Of a stretch of 64,000 nt of DNA, positions 35,635-47,643 are shown piece by piece (positions within the stretch are counted from its first letter, which is position 1; the number at the start of each line of letters is the position of its first letter). Under the pieces are notes generated by a model. That model did not search any database, had not been told where the DNA came from, and saw only the letters and a program-made list of their open reading frames with translations. The stretch lies in assembly GCF_019578655.1 (NCBI RefSeq), contig NC_063256.1:5456001-5520000 (forward strand), given 5' to 3'. Source of the stretch: Ricinus communis (Eukaryota > Streptophyta > Magnoliopsida > Malpighiales > Euphorbiaceae). The position numbers and the translations under genes are program-made.

Positions 35635-36256
35635 TATAAATATTTGTAATATAATTTTAGCTTGATATTTTGTTTACTAACTATGTAAGGACGCTTTATG
35701 TTATGTCTATATTATATATATTCATTTGAATGAATTAGTGGGTATAATTTTCATTTATAAATATCCATTTACAAACTAATGAATATTATATCTATAAATG
35801 ATGGATATTTATATAAATTATAAAAAAATTTGAATATGCATCACAAAAACAATAAAAGTTTTCATAGATAATCAATATTTTTATTTGAGAACATTGATGA
35901 ACATTATATATACAGACAATAAATATTACAGTATTAGATAATAAATATTAATATTAATATTGATAAATAATATATTAAACGAAATAAACATAAATATTAA
36001 CCGTAATGAATATTAAATTCATATACAATGAATATTTAATATAAAAAATAATTATTATAGAATATTACATGTGATGGATATTATACATATAAAAATAAAT
36101 ATTTTAGTACATATAAATGAACAAAAAGATGTTAATACATATCTAGTCTAATAAAAACTTTTTGACATGTGTTACTATATTTTAACACATACGATTTTTA
36201 ATTTTAACACATGTATTTATTATCGGTACGTAGAATTTAAATTTATGTATAATTTT
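35635..36256. repeat. AT-rich duplicated module, copy 2
   Basis: Second copy of 34884-35490, direct orientation, offset about 750-765 bp. Copy 2 has an extra AATATTAAATTCATATACAA-like insertion near 36010. The 145 bp between the copies holds a less AT-rich segment (35555-35625). Confidence 0.85.
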
Positions 36257-36454
36257 ATGGTTTTGTATTATTTTATTTTATAATTTTATATTTTTATATT
36301 AATAAAATATAAAAATATAAAAAACTAACAAAGACATTAAAAATATTTAATTTATTATTATTTTAAAATATTTTAATTATTATATTATAAGATCTATTTA
36401 ATTTTATATATAAATTTAATTATATTATTATTTATAATCAAAATAATTACGATG

Positions 36455-36482
36455 GTCATAAAATAGGCGGGTAAACTACTAG
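36455..36482 (+). mobile_element. Candidate Helitron 3' terminus
   Basis: The string GGCGGGTAAACTACTAG followed by T resembles the GCGGGT...CTAG|T end of plant Helitrons. I could not find a clean stem for the expected subterminal hairpin, nor a definite TC 5' end, so the element is either degraded or a false match. If real, it would end the AT-rich duplicated block. Confidence 0.35.
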
Positions 36483-38538
36483 TTTTCATAAATATATAAA
36501 AAAATCAAAATATTATTTTTGATATAATATTTATTTTATTACAATTTAAAAAAATAAAAAATTCATGATGTTAAGGAAAAAATTAATAATTTTAATATTA
36601 ATTTTTATAAATTTATTTTATTATAATCTAAAAAAATTTAAAAACATAGTGTATAATAATTTAAAAAAATAATAAGTAAAAGAATAATTTAAAATTTCAC
36701 GTAAAATCAGCGTATATTTTACTTTCTCATCATCCTATGATGGAATTTGGCCCATATAGAATATTGAAAGTTATAGGTGCTATCATTGAGCTCGTTGATT
36801 TCTAAAAAAAATTCTTGATTCTTATTGTACTCGCTTGTAAAGATGAGAAGAGACTGGGAAGCAAAGATGGTTATGTCCACAATTTCCTATTCAATTATAT
36901 GTTAGCTCAAAGTTGCATAAACAGTAGTAATACTGTGGAAGATTAGTGCTATATTCCCTAAAAAACAATTTATGTGGTATAGTTTTTTTATTTTATTTTT
37001 CGTTCTACTTTATTTTAATGGAAATTACCCAGAGGAGGTACTAAAATTTCGGTGGATATTAAAATTGGAAGTTTAAAAAGTGTTGTATTGCTGGCGTGCT
37101 TAAGAATGGATTAAGGAAGAAACAATACCAATAATTCTCAAAATCCAAAACTAGACACAGCTCTTGAAAGTTGAAATGTTCCAATTTGAAGTTTATATAT
37201 AGGCCATCAAAATATTAAAACAAGTAGATTATTGCATTAAGTTGAAGGAAGACCAATAATTGTTTCGGGTGAATGAAAACAAAGGTTTTAGAGCATATTG
37301 GCCTGCCAATTGTTCTGATTATCAGCCAACACATGACCCCACAATTGCCCTATCCTATTTCCTGTTGCCTTTTTTTGTTTCCTTCCCCTTGCATTGAGAA
37401 TTCGTCAGAATCAAATATAATGCTCCAAAAGACAGGCATTGGCATGTCAACAGCCAATGGTTCTGTTTCTAATAATTTCTTCAAGGCCAGGTACCCGAAT
37501 GAGAAAGGAATAATACTGGCGTGCGTACAGTGAACAAAACCTTCCTTTTGATATAACGGCTTCCACTGTCCATTCTTATTTTGTTTTCACATACAAAACA
37601 AAGATATCCAGTTCTCTTCGTTTCCCTTTATAGTGTGCTTTTTGCCATTACATTCTCTTTTAGCAAAGAAACCCAAATGGGTTATTCTTGGCTTGCTTTG
37701 CAGCATCAAGCCCCACTTTGGAGGCAGAAGCCTACTTTTGGTGTCCTTCCTGAAATTGTGCTCGGTTGACAAGAAATAACAAAACTAATGCCATTTTTTC
37801 CTGAAGGATGCCAACTAAAGCTAGTTGGCTGTAATCCAAAATCCCCGGTGGTCAAGTAATAAATAACCTCTGGACTAGGAATTAGCTCGTAAGAAGAAAA
37901 GATAAAACTCCAAAAAACTGCACGAATCATCTATAAAAATCCATTGTCAGTAAAGGTTGCCAAAATAAGATAATAAGATTCAGGAGGAAGACACTTTTTC
38001 TTTACAGGTCTCAACTATATGCATCCATAAAATCGTCAACAAAGAGATTGAGATCACAATCAAAACAAAATGCTCGTAGAAGGCTTAAAAAATTATTTAC
38101 AAAGCAGCATGCCAATATTGGTGCCACTAAACTCCGATATATAAATCAATTACATCAGGAATCATTCAAGCTGTGTTTTGATACAGTATTTCCAGATAAA
38201 TCTGACATGCGTAATGTGATAGTATCAGTGTAGCTATACAAGTTAACGGTGCCTCCTAAATCCGGAAAGAAGGAAAAAGAAAAGGGAGAAAAAAAAAAAA
38301 AGAAAAAAGAGGTCTCTATGAACTCCTAATGGCACCAATGAACTCAAGACCTATCTCACCCTATACAGCAATAAGAATTGTCAAGGGCTCTGCCTCCATA
38401 AATATAACTCTATCTGCCAAAGCCGTCTGCATTTTGACAGATGCCAAAACCAAATAGGACCAGCTTGGCTCCTTCACGCAGAAGGAAAACCAAAAAATTG
38501 ACAGTCCAAGCATGCAGTATGTGCCAGCCTGGTCCCAC
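36483..38538. other. Intergenic region and TPS 3'UTR
   Basis: 36483-36720 is extremely AT-rich. 36720-37800 has ordinary composition with several short frames (86 codons at 37273-37533) that I do not recognise. The TPS 3'UTR is expected just left of 38539. An A-rich purine run lies at about 38266-38310. Confidence 0.45.
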
Positions 38539-41359
38539 TCAAATAACACTCTCAAAAGCAACCAGGCCGCCTTCAATATGCTTGGGTTTTGGGCATGAAG
38601 AAGTTGCAAGGCCTTGAAGCAATTTCACGACATCAGCAGCATCATCAAGATAATATTTGGCCTTGCTTGGCTTCCTTCCAACAGTGCAGGCAAAGATCTC
38701 AGGAGCCGCCGGCAAAGTTGGATCGGAAACTGTGCTTAATATACTCTGAAACATGTCCTCATCAGATTTATCATCACCAATACACAACACAAAATCAGGT
38801 GAGTTCCCACTATTAACCATATTGAGAAGAACCTTTTCCGCAACAAGTCCTTTACTTATTCCCTGCATGCAAAATGAAACATATAGTAATCAGTTAGTTA
38901 CCCTTTTGCAAGTAATGCATGATTGTGTTAAAACACAAATATTTGAATTTGTGTGCGGGAGGGGAGAACAACAGGGAGGAGACAAGAGGAAAAACCAATT
39001 ATACCTGTGGCTTAACTTCGACAATATGCTGGCCCCTCTTAACAACAGCTGGTTCATTTGCGAGGACATTTTCAAGATGATCTAACAATTCTTTAGCTTG
39101 GCAGGATCCAAAATCAGGGTCTGCATCTTGATGGTGCCACACCAAAGCACTATCCTTAACCTCTATACTGGAGCCATCAGTTGCTTCTGTATAGAGTCTC
39201 ATTACAGGTTCCACAATGTTTTTCCAATCAAGATCATCACCAACAGGCGTGGTTTCCCATTCAGAGATCTTATTCCACCTGAAGGAAAAAAGATCACGGA
39301 AGAAAAGCATCAGCATAGTATAAATTACTTAAATCACAATTTTTTTTTTTCAAATTGTACTATTGGCATACCTTATAAAGTATCCATGTTCAGCTGCTAT
39401 TCCCAATCTCTCACAGGGGTCGAGCCATTCACTCAACGAGTCTCTCCCTCTCCCACTAACAATAAACACCGTGTTATTGGGATCATCGGACAGAGTTTTC
39501 AGAACAGAGATGACTTCGGGGCTAGGACTTTTAACAATAGAAGTTTGTGGAATTACAGTACCATCATAATCCAGAAATATTGCTCTTCTGCTAGTCCTTT
39601 TATATGCTGAGACAATGTGATCAATTCCCAATCTCCTGAAGCTAGGAGAGAGAGAGACAACTCTAAATCCCAGGCCAAAACCAATACCCCAACACCTTTT
39701 ATTATAATGATCTCGGCATGCTCGCTCTAAATCCTGCATAAAGCTGCGTGCCCAATAAGCCACATCATGAGTACTGACATAACGATAATGCTTCTCATGG
39801 CGCAACTGCTTCTCAGATTCACGCATGGTAATGGCCAAACTTAAGGCATCAGCTACAGCATCAATATCCCATGGGTTTACCCTAATTGCTCCACTTAAAG
39901 AAGGTGAGCAGCCAACAAACTCGGACACAACAATCATGCTTGTTCGAGGAGAATCTGATTTTATGCCCATAGCTTTGTCCATATATGGAGTTCCCTGCCT
40001 GCAAACAATATATTTGTAAGGTACCAAATTCATACCATCTCTCACAGCGTTCACTATGCAACATTCTGCCAGAGCATAATAGGCAGTCTTCTCATATCGA
40101 GGAACAGGACGATCAATCAGAATAACTGGCTCATATTCAGGTGAACCATAGACCTCATTAATCCTTTTGGCAGTAAGATATGTCTCCCTCTTTGCTTCTT
40201 CAACATCTTTACCTGACCCTCTTGCAGGATTCACAATCTGTACCAGAACCACTTGTCCCCGCAAGTTTGGATTTTGCTCCAAGAGTTGTTCCATTGCTAA
40301 TAATTTCAGACTGATGCCTTTAAATATATCCATGTCATCAATACCAAGAATCACTTTCCTGCCACTGAATTTTTCTTGAATTTCTTTGACTTTAGCAGAT
40401 GTAGAGGGAAGATTCATTACTGATTCAAGTCGGCCCATGTGTATACCTACAGGTAAAATCTTAATGTATACCGTACGGCCAAAGTAATCAAGTCCAATGT
40501 GCCCCCTCTTAGATTCATAGTCCAAGCCCAGCATTCTGCTGCAGCATGAGAGGAAGTGCCTTGCATAATCAAATGTTTGAAAGCCAATTAGATCACAGTT
40601 CAGAAGTCCCCTCAGAATCTCATCCCGAACTGGTAAAGTTCGATATATTTCTGACGAAGGAAATGGACTGTGGAGAAAAAAACCAAGCTTGACACGATTA
40701 TAGCTCTTCCTCAGAAAGGTTGGCAGAAGCATTAAGTGATAGTCATGAACCCAAACATAATCCTCCTCTGGACTGATTATCTCCATGACCTTGTCGGCAA
40801 AAATTTTGTTTGCAGAAACATAGGCCTGCCAAATGATGCGGTCAAAGCGATCACCATGGTCTGGGCACATTGGTAGCATATAGTGAAAAATAGGCCATAA
40901 CTGCTGTTTACAGAACCCAAGATAGAACTTCTTCTGCAGGTCTTGGGGTAAAAATGTAGGAACACAGTTGAAATCCTCCAGCAATTTCTGGGAAATCTCT
41001 TCCTGCTCATTGACATCTATATCAGCCTTAAGAGATCCCACATAAATGACCTCAGTTTCAGGAGAAAAGCCATCCTTCAGTTGTAACAAAAGTGAATCTT
41101 CATCCCGACTGAAGCACCATTTGTTGGTTTCTGTATCCTTTTTAGCATGCAATGGTAACATATTTGCCACTATAATTTCCCGCTCACGACAAATAGATGA
41201 GCTGACCTCTGAATCCCCATCATTACTGCAATAACCATCCAAATCAGAGATAATTCCTGGTACAGTCATGACTCTAGGAATAGATCTTGGAGTTGGAGGA
41301 ATATCCAGCAGGTTTCCAGAGGCCAAGTCTAAGAAATTCACATATGATCTTGAGACCAT
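38539..41359 (-). CDS. TPS9: Class II trehalose-6-phosphate synthase/phosphatase-like protein (TPS9 type)
   Basis: Three coding exons on the minus strand: 39372-41359, 39005-39278, 38539-38862; sum 2586 nt, 861 residues, the normal class II length and three-exon layout. Start chosen at ATG 41359 (MVSRSYVNFLDLASG); the open frame reaches back only to a GTG at 41362. Residues about 55-545 are the GT20 glucosyltransferase-like domain (PEEDYVWVHDYHLMLLPTFL; LGFFLHSPFPSSEIYRTLPV; AVRDGMNLVPYKYI). The TPP-like HAD domain starts near 590 with FLDYDGT and has GDDKSDEDMF near 783. Class II proteins generally lack measurable TPS and TPP activity and are viewed as regulatory, responding to sugar and SnRK1 status. 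Plant class II alternatives TPS8 and TPS10 are possible; the N-terminus favours TPS9. Confidence 0.95.
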
Positions 41360-41366
41360 CACGCAT
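41274..41366 (-). other. uORF overlapping the TPS9 start codon (30 codons)
   Basis: ATG at 41366-41364 begins 7 nt upstream of the TPS9 ATG and runs in the +1 frame for 30 residues (MRDGLKIICEFLRLGLW...) to TAG at 41276-41274, well inside the TPS9 coding region. Its start context is weak (T at -3, C at +4), while the TPS9 start is strong (G at -3, G at +4). I see no other ATG in the predicted spliced leader. The arrangement is suited to leaky scanning. Confidence 0.6.
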
Positions 41367-41410
41367 CAAGAATTCAACCACAAAAAGTCCAATTGCAGAA
41401 ACCCAAAGAC

Positions 41411-42594
41411 CTGCAAACACAAAATTTAAAATAAAAATTCTATCCAATTGCACTTCTTCTCTTTTCCATAATACTAAATTGGGATCATTCAGATAACTCA
41501 AATGAAACATGAAATGACATGTCAATTTCCAGTTTAAATAGCTTGTATGCAAGCTCATTTAAACACTAGGATGATTTTTTACGATTGGTTGTGGTGGTGC
41601 TGAATAATGGGTGATTACGTGTTGTAGCAAGGGATGAAGCAGGCAAAAAATTAGCAATCTTTGCTTGAATAACTGTACTTGATTGAAGTTCCTAGTTATC
41701 AACAACATTACTTTAATATTGTTAAAAATCTTCATATATGAATGATAATAAAATCTAAAACCAAGCATACGTTAGTGACAGTAGCACTATCCCGCCTATA
41801 TAACAGTGGCTAACGTTGATGATAAATCTTTAATTTTTAAAAGGATGCCAATAATCATTAATACATGTTTGCTCATCCTCTCTCGTTTCCTTCTCAAAAA
41901 CCAAACCAAATTTTTTTTTAAAAAAAAGCTATAAATATAAGCTGCACACTAATTATGGGCTTGTAATAGAAGTTTTCTCATATCCGGTAATCCTTATCTC
42001 AATTTTCCACTTCGGCCTTTTTTCTTTTTTCACTTTTGGCCCTTAGATCCTAGGAAAATTTTATTCAGAGATTGTCCAGGTGATAATCGGAATTCTACTC
42101 TCATTTTTCATCGAAACTGAAAAGGCATTTACATATTTTCTAATGAAAATTTCATCACAGAAATAATAATAACATCTAATCTAAAGACTAAAACAACAGA
42201 ATATAATAGCCAACAAGTCGTACTCTCATCAAGTTAATATAACAAATAATCATCTTCAAGTACACATAAAAGCAGCACGATTCACTGCCAAAGTTTCACA
42301 ACAGAACTGATACTTCTAGATCTTAACCTGTTTAAATATAATCAAAACTCGATGATGTAAAACACAAACAAAAACTGCGTAAGTACAAAAAATCAAACTA
42401 TTATAAACCTAATCCGGTTACTGAGAAAACGCGTCTTAAACAATTCAAATAAACAAAATTCAGTCTATTTCACAAACTCATTACAAAAACAATAAAACAG
42501 AAAAGTTCACGAAAAAAAGAAAAGCAAAAAGTTGGACGTGAACAGTGGATCAAAGATAAGGATGAGCACACACGGTCAGAATTTGAATCCATAC
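41411..42594 (-). other. Intron in the TPS9 5'UTR (about 1.18 kb)
   Basis: On the minus strand, the donor AAG|GTATGG at 42595/42594 and the acceptor TTTGTGTTTGCAG|GTC at 41411/41410 bracket an AT-rich segment. The bases right of the donor (42600-42840) look like a plant leader: Pro/Ser-type CT-rich and without ATG. A leader intron is common in class II TPS genes. Predicted, not proven. Confidence 0.6.
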
Positions 42595-42840
42595 CTTAAA
42601 CGGATAACAATCCGGTGACCGGAGAAGTTGTAGAAAAGTAAAAATCCGGTGAATTTGGGGGTTCCTTTATGAGCTTCACAACAAAAAAATAGATTTAACA
42701 AAAAAAGATAAATTTAAAATAAATGAACAAAAACCAAAACAAGGTAGTTAAATGGAAGCTGTGTTGGGTTTTCAACAATAGAGAGAGAAATGAAATGGAG
42801 AAAAGGAAAGAGGAGAGAATGTGAGACTATAGACGTGTTT
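42595..42840 (-). other. Predicted first (non-coding) exon of TPS9
   Basis: Minus-strand leader region ending at the GTATGG donor. It contains GA/CT-rich bases at its upstream end (about 42780-42830) and no ATG in the part read. The upstream boundary is approximate. Confidence 0.45.
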
Positions 42841-45800
42841 GTATTGGATAGAGATTTTTATCAGAGATATAGCCGACCCCGTCCCGACTAACTACAGTTA
42901 ATTCTCTTTTTTAAACTCTAGTTTTCGTTTTTGGATCACGTTTCCTGCTTTTCAATTTCAACTCCTTTTCTCTACATTTACATAAATGCCCTCCCTTTCC
43001 TTTTGGTTTTCTGTTTTTTTCATTATATTACTAAATAATATTCTATTTTTTCTTTGAAAAATAATAATTATTTTTTTGTTACGGTCAAAGATCCATTGGA
43101 CCGTCCAACATGCCACCTAACGCTAGGTTTTAGGTGAATAGGAGTGGACTTAGGTTTGATTCGTTTAGCTCTTAATTTGTCAAAATTAATAAATTAGCTA
43201 CTTTTCTTTTATCTATAATTTGTTTTTACATCTCTCTATGCTGTTAATGTTAAAGAAATGTGTTGTTAAAATTAAAATTTATAATATGATATTTTATTTT
43301 TTAGTTTAATTTTTTCTTTTGCACTGATCACTATTTTAATTTCTTATAACTTTCAATTTGTTAGATTATTAAAAAATAAAGAAGATAAAAATTAAAACTT
43401 TAACATCAAAAGCTATACATTTGAAACTATAAATCAATATGCTTAGGGATTCAAGCGAATGAACATTTTTAGATTTTAAAATTTGAAAAAAAATAAATAA
43501 ACGAAAAAATATTTTAATTTTTTACTTTACATTTCATATTATTTTATTTGCGTGTGCATTGCATCATGGTGTGGATAAGAATAAAATTAAAGGGACAATT
43601 TAAAAAGAATAACATATTCAACACTATAAGAGGAAGATAATGAGAAATTAGATTGAACTTGCCTTACCTACTACTATTGGTTGGGACTTAAAGACTTTCC
43701 TGATAATAAGTTTGTTAGTGGGTCTTGACGTGACTGAAAAATGTAGCAGCATGAGAAGGAGCAATGTCTTCTGAAAATGTTTTCGTGTCAGGCAATTATT
43801 TTTTTACTTTCCTGGCAACAGCAATGGAAAATAGGGAAGTGTTCGGCCTCGTATCAGTCGGGTCGGGTCGGGTCGTGTCCCTTTATTTTTATTTATTTAT
43901 TTCTTTAATTTCAAAGAAAAGAAAAGGGGAAACAAATGGTTTTAAGACAATTCTAAGGTCAATTTATTATTGTTGTAAATTTGAGAACAAAAATGAAATT
44001 AAGTGGGGAAAAAAGAGAAAAAGGTAGAGGACAAGGGGCAATTTAGGAAAATGAAAACTCACTTGTGTTTTTGCAAATGATATGAAGTTTTCAGGCCTTA
44101 ATAAATAACATTATCCTCCACTCACACACAAATTATCTTTTTCCAATTGCGATGCCTTTTTATTGATTTCTTTATTTGTAATTTAATACACAGAAGTTAG
44201 GTCAAATGTAGGGTTTAGGTCCTCCAAATCAAATACATATATGATTATGAATGCAACTCCAACCTAGCACTGCTTTATTCATTCTTATTTTTCCTTTATT
44301 TAATAATCTAACCTAATTATCATTTTTTATCTTCAATTATTCATTGGTTCGTACTAAAAGAAATAAAGTGAAATTAAGTACTCTCATATGCATAATAACT
44401 CTCTCTCTTTTTTTTTTTTTTTTTTTTTACTTTTGAATGTCTACTCCATCCCTGAAAATCGTTGGTTGCCATCCCAATTATTCAACACTTAAATCAAAGC
44501 ACACAATTCGAGACGTTTTGATAATGCACTTTGGATGTTAAAGAAACAAGGGGACTCTGTACTGTGTAAAATTGAATTCAAATATTTTACTACCAAATTG
44601 TACACCAATCGATGAACTTTAATTCATGTGCAAATTAGCATAAGAAAATAGTTATCATATTACTATTTAAATTACCAACACTAGCATTGTTTCTCACATG
44701 CCTTATTGTTGGACCAACATATTCTAGATGATATCTAATTTAAAATTTATAAAAATATATGAGTGTTCTAAATTTTGTTTTTAATTTTCTTTTAGTAAAT
44801 AGTAAGGCAATATCTTTATTCCACATGCATAAATACTTGAGCCGGTCATGTTCTTGCGATATGAATTTTGAGTCATACACGGGTTAAGCACGGAACATCG
44901 AATTTGGTCAAAATGGACTACTGAGTGAAAATTTCTTAGCAAGTTTCAGTCAGGCAATGGTGAGGTGCCTTCAACATGGAAAATGGGACGTACCGAACCA
45001 AGATTTGCCCAAATACGTGAAAAGTCAGCAGCTGGGTGGGTGTTACTCCGAAAATAAAAAGAAAAGGGATAGTCCGGGTACATTGGTGACCGAATATAAA
45101 TGTTGCTCAATTCAACTGTGTCAGAACTTTGCAAGTAGTGTAGGATAAGATGAGCTGTGTGTTAATAAATGACAGCTGGATAAGTGCTGAGATCAGTCTA
45201 CTCAAAAGTTACCAACACTTCTATCCAAAAATAATAATAAAAAAGAGTTACCAACACCATCCATTTTTATATTTTATTACTAAATGTTTTATTTAACTCC
45301 AGTTGGGACCAAAATTTTGCAATATTACTTGTATTTATGGTTCTACTATAATACATTAAATCTTTTGCATTTTATACATTATTATTTTTATTTTAAATTT
45401 GAAAATTAAAACTATAATTTTCTATTTGAATAAACTTTATGTAGGGCTACTCCCTACATACACAAAAAGTATAAAATTTTGTAATATATATTGACTCATA
45501 AACACATGTTGATGTCTAAATTTATATAGGTTTAAATTATTATGTCACACTATTATAATATAATTAATATATTATTTTTTTATGATTAACTTATAACTTT
45601 AATATTGAAATTATTATATAATTAATGCAATTAATGTATTAATTAATATGTCATTTTTCTAATTAATTAAATCTCTTTTTTTTAACTTCATATTCTTAAT
45701 AATACTTTTTATAGAAATTATTATATATTGTTAAATTAGTGATAGTCAAATAAATCTTTTACAAAATATATTAAAGTTTATAAACTGGGGATATTTATAA

Positions 45801-46004
45801 TAAATCTAAAATAATAGCCTACAACCTGTAAAAACACACACTAATTAATAATAAATTAATTAAATATAGTAAAAATGCAAAAGATAGCATAATGACAATA
45901 TCAAAATTATATATAATATCTTAAAATATTTTCCTGACAAAATTGTATCCTTTAACTTTCTAGTTTGTTTATTATTTTATTTTGTATAAATTAGTACTAA
46001 AATA

Positions 46005-46005
<1 letters not shown>

Positions 46006-46039
<34 letters not shown>

Positions 46040-46045
46040 TATATA
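46006..46045. repeat. (TA)n microsatellite
   Basis: AT/TA dinucleotides with one G interruption near 46021. Confidence 0.9.
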
Positions 46046-47606
46046 AATATAAAGTTTATACATTATAATATATGTGTTAAAATTCATACATATAAAATTC
46101 TCTAAACCTATATATATGTGACGTGACTCCCTGAATGTAGTTAATCAAACTAATTTTTAATTAAATTTTTGGAAAAACCAATTTTCATTAATTAAAAAAA
46201 CTAATTTTTAATTTTATATTAGAAAACCTTATTGTTTTCTTTGTTGCATAAAAAGAAAACCAAATTGTTAAAAACCATTCAAAGGAAAGAAAAAGAAAAA
46301 AAAAAAAAAAAAAAAGGAATTACGCGGCGAGCGTGACCCAGGCAACACGGCGCTGCTCGACCAAACCACTTCCAAGCTGGCAATATGGATAACTGGATAA
46401 GCATTAAGATTAGAGAAAAGAAATAAAAACTCTTATCTATCTTATCACATCACTCACGTGGTTTTTTTTTTTTTTTTTTTTTATAAATAAATTCACATTA
46501 TTGCCCTTCTCTTTGTTATTACTCGTGAGATAAAATCTTTTGATTCGGCTTTTGACACGCCAACGTTTTCTTTTTATGCCTTTCCTGAAAGATTTTTATT
46601 CCATTCAGTGATTGATATTTCTTGCTACGCAATGGGTCTATAAAAAATACTATCATGTTTTTTGTTGCAAAAAAAGTCAATATTTCTTCAAATTCTCTTT
46701 CTTGAGAAAAACATTTATCGTTGACATATATTAGCATTATATGATATTAATCAATTATTCAAACAGCCATCCTTATTAATATAAAATTATGAGATATCAT
46801 CAATTATCTAAACAGACATCCTTATTAATACTTTAGTTAAGTAATTATCTTATTTTAAATTACTAGTGAAAAGATAACGACTCAGAGTTAAGACTTTTTT
46901 AAATTACAATTTATTTAATTAAAAAATATATTTATTATCAAATTAAATTTATAAAAAATTCAACAGCTTAATTTTATTCTATAATTATTGAGATTTTATT
47001 ATAAAATACATATAATTAAAACAATAATTATAAAAAAGTATAAAAATATAAATCTCAACTTGAAAGGTATATATTTTTATGACAAGAATGTGATTTAAAT
47101 AAAGATATTAACTTAAAAAAGAAAGTAATAAAATATCAAATAAATATTATTTTTAAATACTTTTTACAAATTCAATTGAATTGTGATTAAGAATGTTATG
47201 GAGTCGATATTTTTAGGCAATTAATTTTATGCCTTATGACAACAGTGTCATAATAATAGCACATCCAATAATAAGTCAAACAAATTAACATATAATTAAA
47301 ATTAAAAATATAGATAAGTCTTATATATAATAGAGATTAGCTATTTAGTTTAAATTAAATTTAAATATTATAATATAAAATATATAAATGTTTAATCTTT
47401 AAATATATAAGTGTTTAATTTTTTTAATCTTTTGTTCTTTTTATTATAAATTTATTTTTAAAAAATTAGTTGTAATTTTTGTCAATTTGCATCCCATAAT
47501 TAAAATCCTGCTGCCAAACTAAATTTCTTTTTTAACATATTTTTTAAAATTTTACTACTAAACATACCATTAATAAAATTTCATAAACTTTTCTTAAATT
47601 TTTTTA

Positions 47607-47643
47607 TAAAATATTATCTAATATTATATTAGATAATATTTTA
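47607..47643. repeat. Perfect inverted repeat, 18-nt arms, 1-nt centre
   Basis: TAAAATATTATCTAATAT, a single T, then the exact reverse complement. Almost pure A/T except for one C and one G. It would form a cruciform or a tight RNA hairpin; no element around it is recognised. Confidence 0.92.

Noticed and set aside
41357..41362. GTG start for TPS9 and TTG start for the ATL gene (8179)
   Set aside because: Plant nuclear genes start at ATG; the in-frame ATG codons at 41359 and 8188 give normal N-termini.
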